Shown: positions 6,566 through 7,194 of the stretch, piece by piece
Layout: each line of letters begins with the position of its first letter
Position numbering within the stretch: the stretch's first letter is position 1
Source of the DNA: Candidatus Bathyarchaeum sp.
Lineage (GTDB): Archaea; Thermoproteota; Bathyarchaeia; Bathyarchaeales; Bathyarchaeaceae
Assembly (NCBI GenBank): GCA_003096255.1
Contig: PIXS01000321.1
Span: forward strand, 1-7,194
Length of the DNA stretch: 7,194 bases
Reading direction: 5' to 3'
Program-made: the position numbers and the translations under genes
The notes under the pieces: model-generated
What the model was told of the DNA's origin: nothing
What the model saw: the letters and a program-made list of their open reading frames with translations, nothing else
Database searches by the model: none

Positions 6566-6579
6566 GAGAAAAAATAAGT
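6566..6579 (+). promoter_or_regulatory. Possible msrA promoter element
   Basis: The A-rich stretch from GAGAAA into AAAATAAG lies about 25 nt before the msrA ATG. This is the spacing expected of a BRE/TATA pair driving a leaderless transcript, and no SD is seen immediately before the ATG. The match to a TATA consensus is only fair. The remaining 215-nt gap (6383-6597) holds the methyltransferase promoter and short repeats but no gene I can support. Confidence 0.35.
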
Positions 6580-6597
6580 CACTGCTAAGCAACCATA

Positions 6598-7179
6598 ATG
6601 TACAACAATGGAGACACGAAGTTGAGACCCGAGCACAACTGCACTCCAGAGGTTGCCACCCTTGGCGGTGGATGTTTCTGGTGTATAGAGGCCGCATTCC
6701 AAGAGATAAGAGGCGTCATCAACGTTGAATCTGGCTATGCGGGTGGAACAACAGCTTCGCCAACTTATGAACAGGTTTGTTCAGGAACCACAGGACATGC
6801 AGAAGTTGTTCAAGTCACATTTGACCCTAACACAGTATCCTTCAGGGAGATTCTAGAAATCTTCTTCACTGCCCACGACCCAACAACACTGAACAGACAA
6901 AGAGCCGACGTGGGCACCCAATATCGATCAGTTATATTCTATCACAATGAAAAGCAGAAAGAAATCGCTGAACAGGTCATTGAAGAACTTGACACCACAA
7001 AAGTCTGGGATGATCCCATAGTAACAAAGGTTGAACCGCTAAAGAAATTCTACAAAGCAGAAGACTACCACACGAAATATTTTGATCGACACCCCGGAGC
7101 ACCATACTGCAAAATAGTTATCGCCCCAAAAATCGCTAAACTACGGAAAAAGTATCGCGAAAAACTAAAGAAACCATAA
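6598..7179 (+). CDS. msrA: Peptide-methionine (S)-S-oxide reductase MsrA
   Basis: Reduces the S-epimer of methionine sulfoxide, free or in proteins, in the cytoplasm, as repair after oxidative damage. The 193-residue protein carries GGGCFWCIEA (23-32), with C26 the catalytic cysteine and C29 its neighbour. Further motifs are SGYAGG (45-50), PTYEQVCSGTTGHAEVVQV (55-73) with E69, HDPTTLNRQ (93-101), DVGTQYRS (104-111), EDYHTKYF (155-162) and PYC (169-171). These cover the whole family core, so the gene appears intact. There is no MsrB fusion and no signal peptide. The ATG at 6598 has no clear SD and may be leaderless. A TTG nine codons in is possible, but upstream residues are already variable in the family. 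It is a single gene facing away from the methyltransferase, with no visible link to the mfn genes. Confidence 0.95.
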   Translation: MYNNGDTKLRPEHNCTPEVATLGGGCFWCIEAAFQEIRGVINVESGYAGGTTASPTYEQVCSGTTGHAEVVQVTFDPNTVSFREILEIFFTAHDPTTLNRQRADVGTQYRSVIFYHNEKQKEIAEQVIEELDTTKVWDDPIVTKVEPLKKFYKAEDYHTKYFDRHPGAPYCKIVIAPKIAKLRKKYREKLKKP

Positions 7180-7194
7180 CTTGAGTTAGTCGAA

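Noticed and set aside
6542..6577. Short ORF (MKLFQGFKEKK) in the msrA leader
   Set aside because: It is only 11 codons with no preceding SD. It likely lies upstream of or within the putative msrA promoter, so transcription is doubtful.
1..7194. CRISPR arrays, tRNA/rRNA genes, insertion sequences or a defence system
   Set aside because: No regularly spaced repeats, transposase-like proteins or structural RNA signatures were seen on either strand. The content is cofactor biosynthesis plus a methyltransferase and msrA.

Overview
The window looks archaeal. Five recognisable methanofuran (MFR) biosynthesis genes lie within about 5.4 kb. Several starts are TTG or GTG behind GGTGA-type Shine-Dalgarno (SD) sequences, and the two clear promoters are TATA-type (BRE/TATA). 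MFR is the C1 carrier that works with tetrahydromethanopterin, so the host is probably a methanogen or another archaeon with an archaeal-type Wood-Ljungdahl branch. An uncultured lineage such as Bathyarchaeia would fit, but this is impression rather than proof. GC is moderate, so nothing suggests an extreme thermophile.

Layout. On the minus strand, positions 1-1646 hold a HisA-like TIM-barrel gene followed 18 nt later by mfnA (PLP-dependent tyrosine decarboxylase), whose C-terminus runs off the window edge. Diverging from a 47-nt gap, the plus strand carries mfnD (tyramine-glutamate ligase, ATP-grasp), mfnF (ASKHA-fold condensing enzyme) and mfnE (amino-acid-kinase fold). These three are tightly packed or overlapping (1694-4645). 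Only 7 nt later and convergent is mfnB on the minus strand (4653-5369), with a very good TATA promoter. Next comes an AT-richer, unrelated-looking SAM methyltransferase (5510-6382, minus) with its own promoter and several inverted repeats. Last is msrA (6598-7179, plus), peptide methionine sulfoxide reductase.

How the genes work together. MfnA makes tyramine from tyrosine, and MfnD adds glutamate to give gamma-glutamyltyramine. MfnB makes the furan phosphate from two glyceraldehyde-3-phosphate. An aminotransferase, MfnC, would then act, but it is not in this window. MfnE converts the aminomethylfuran phosphate to its diphosphate, and MfnF joins the two halves. The HisA-like protein has no assigned step. 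It keeps both HisA catalytic aspartates but not other active-site residues, which makes it the most interesting unknown here. The methyltransferase and msrA appear to lie outside the MFR unit.
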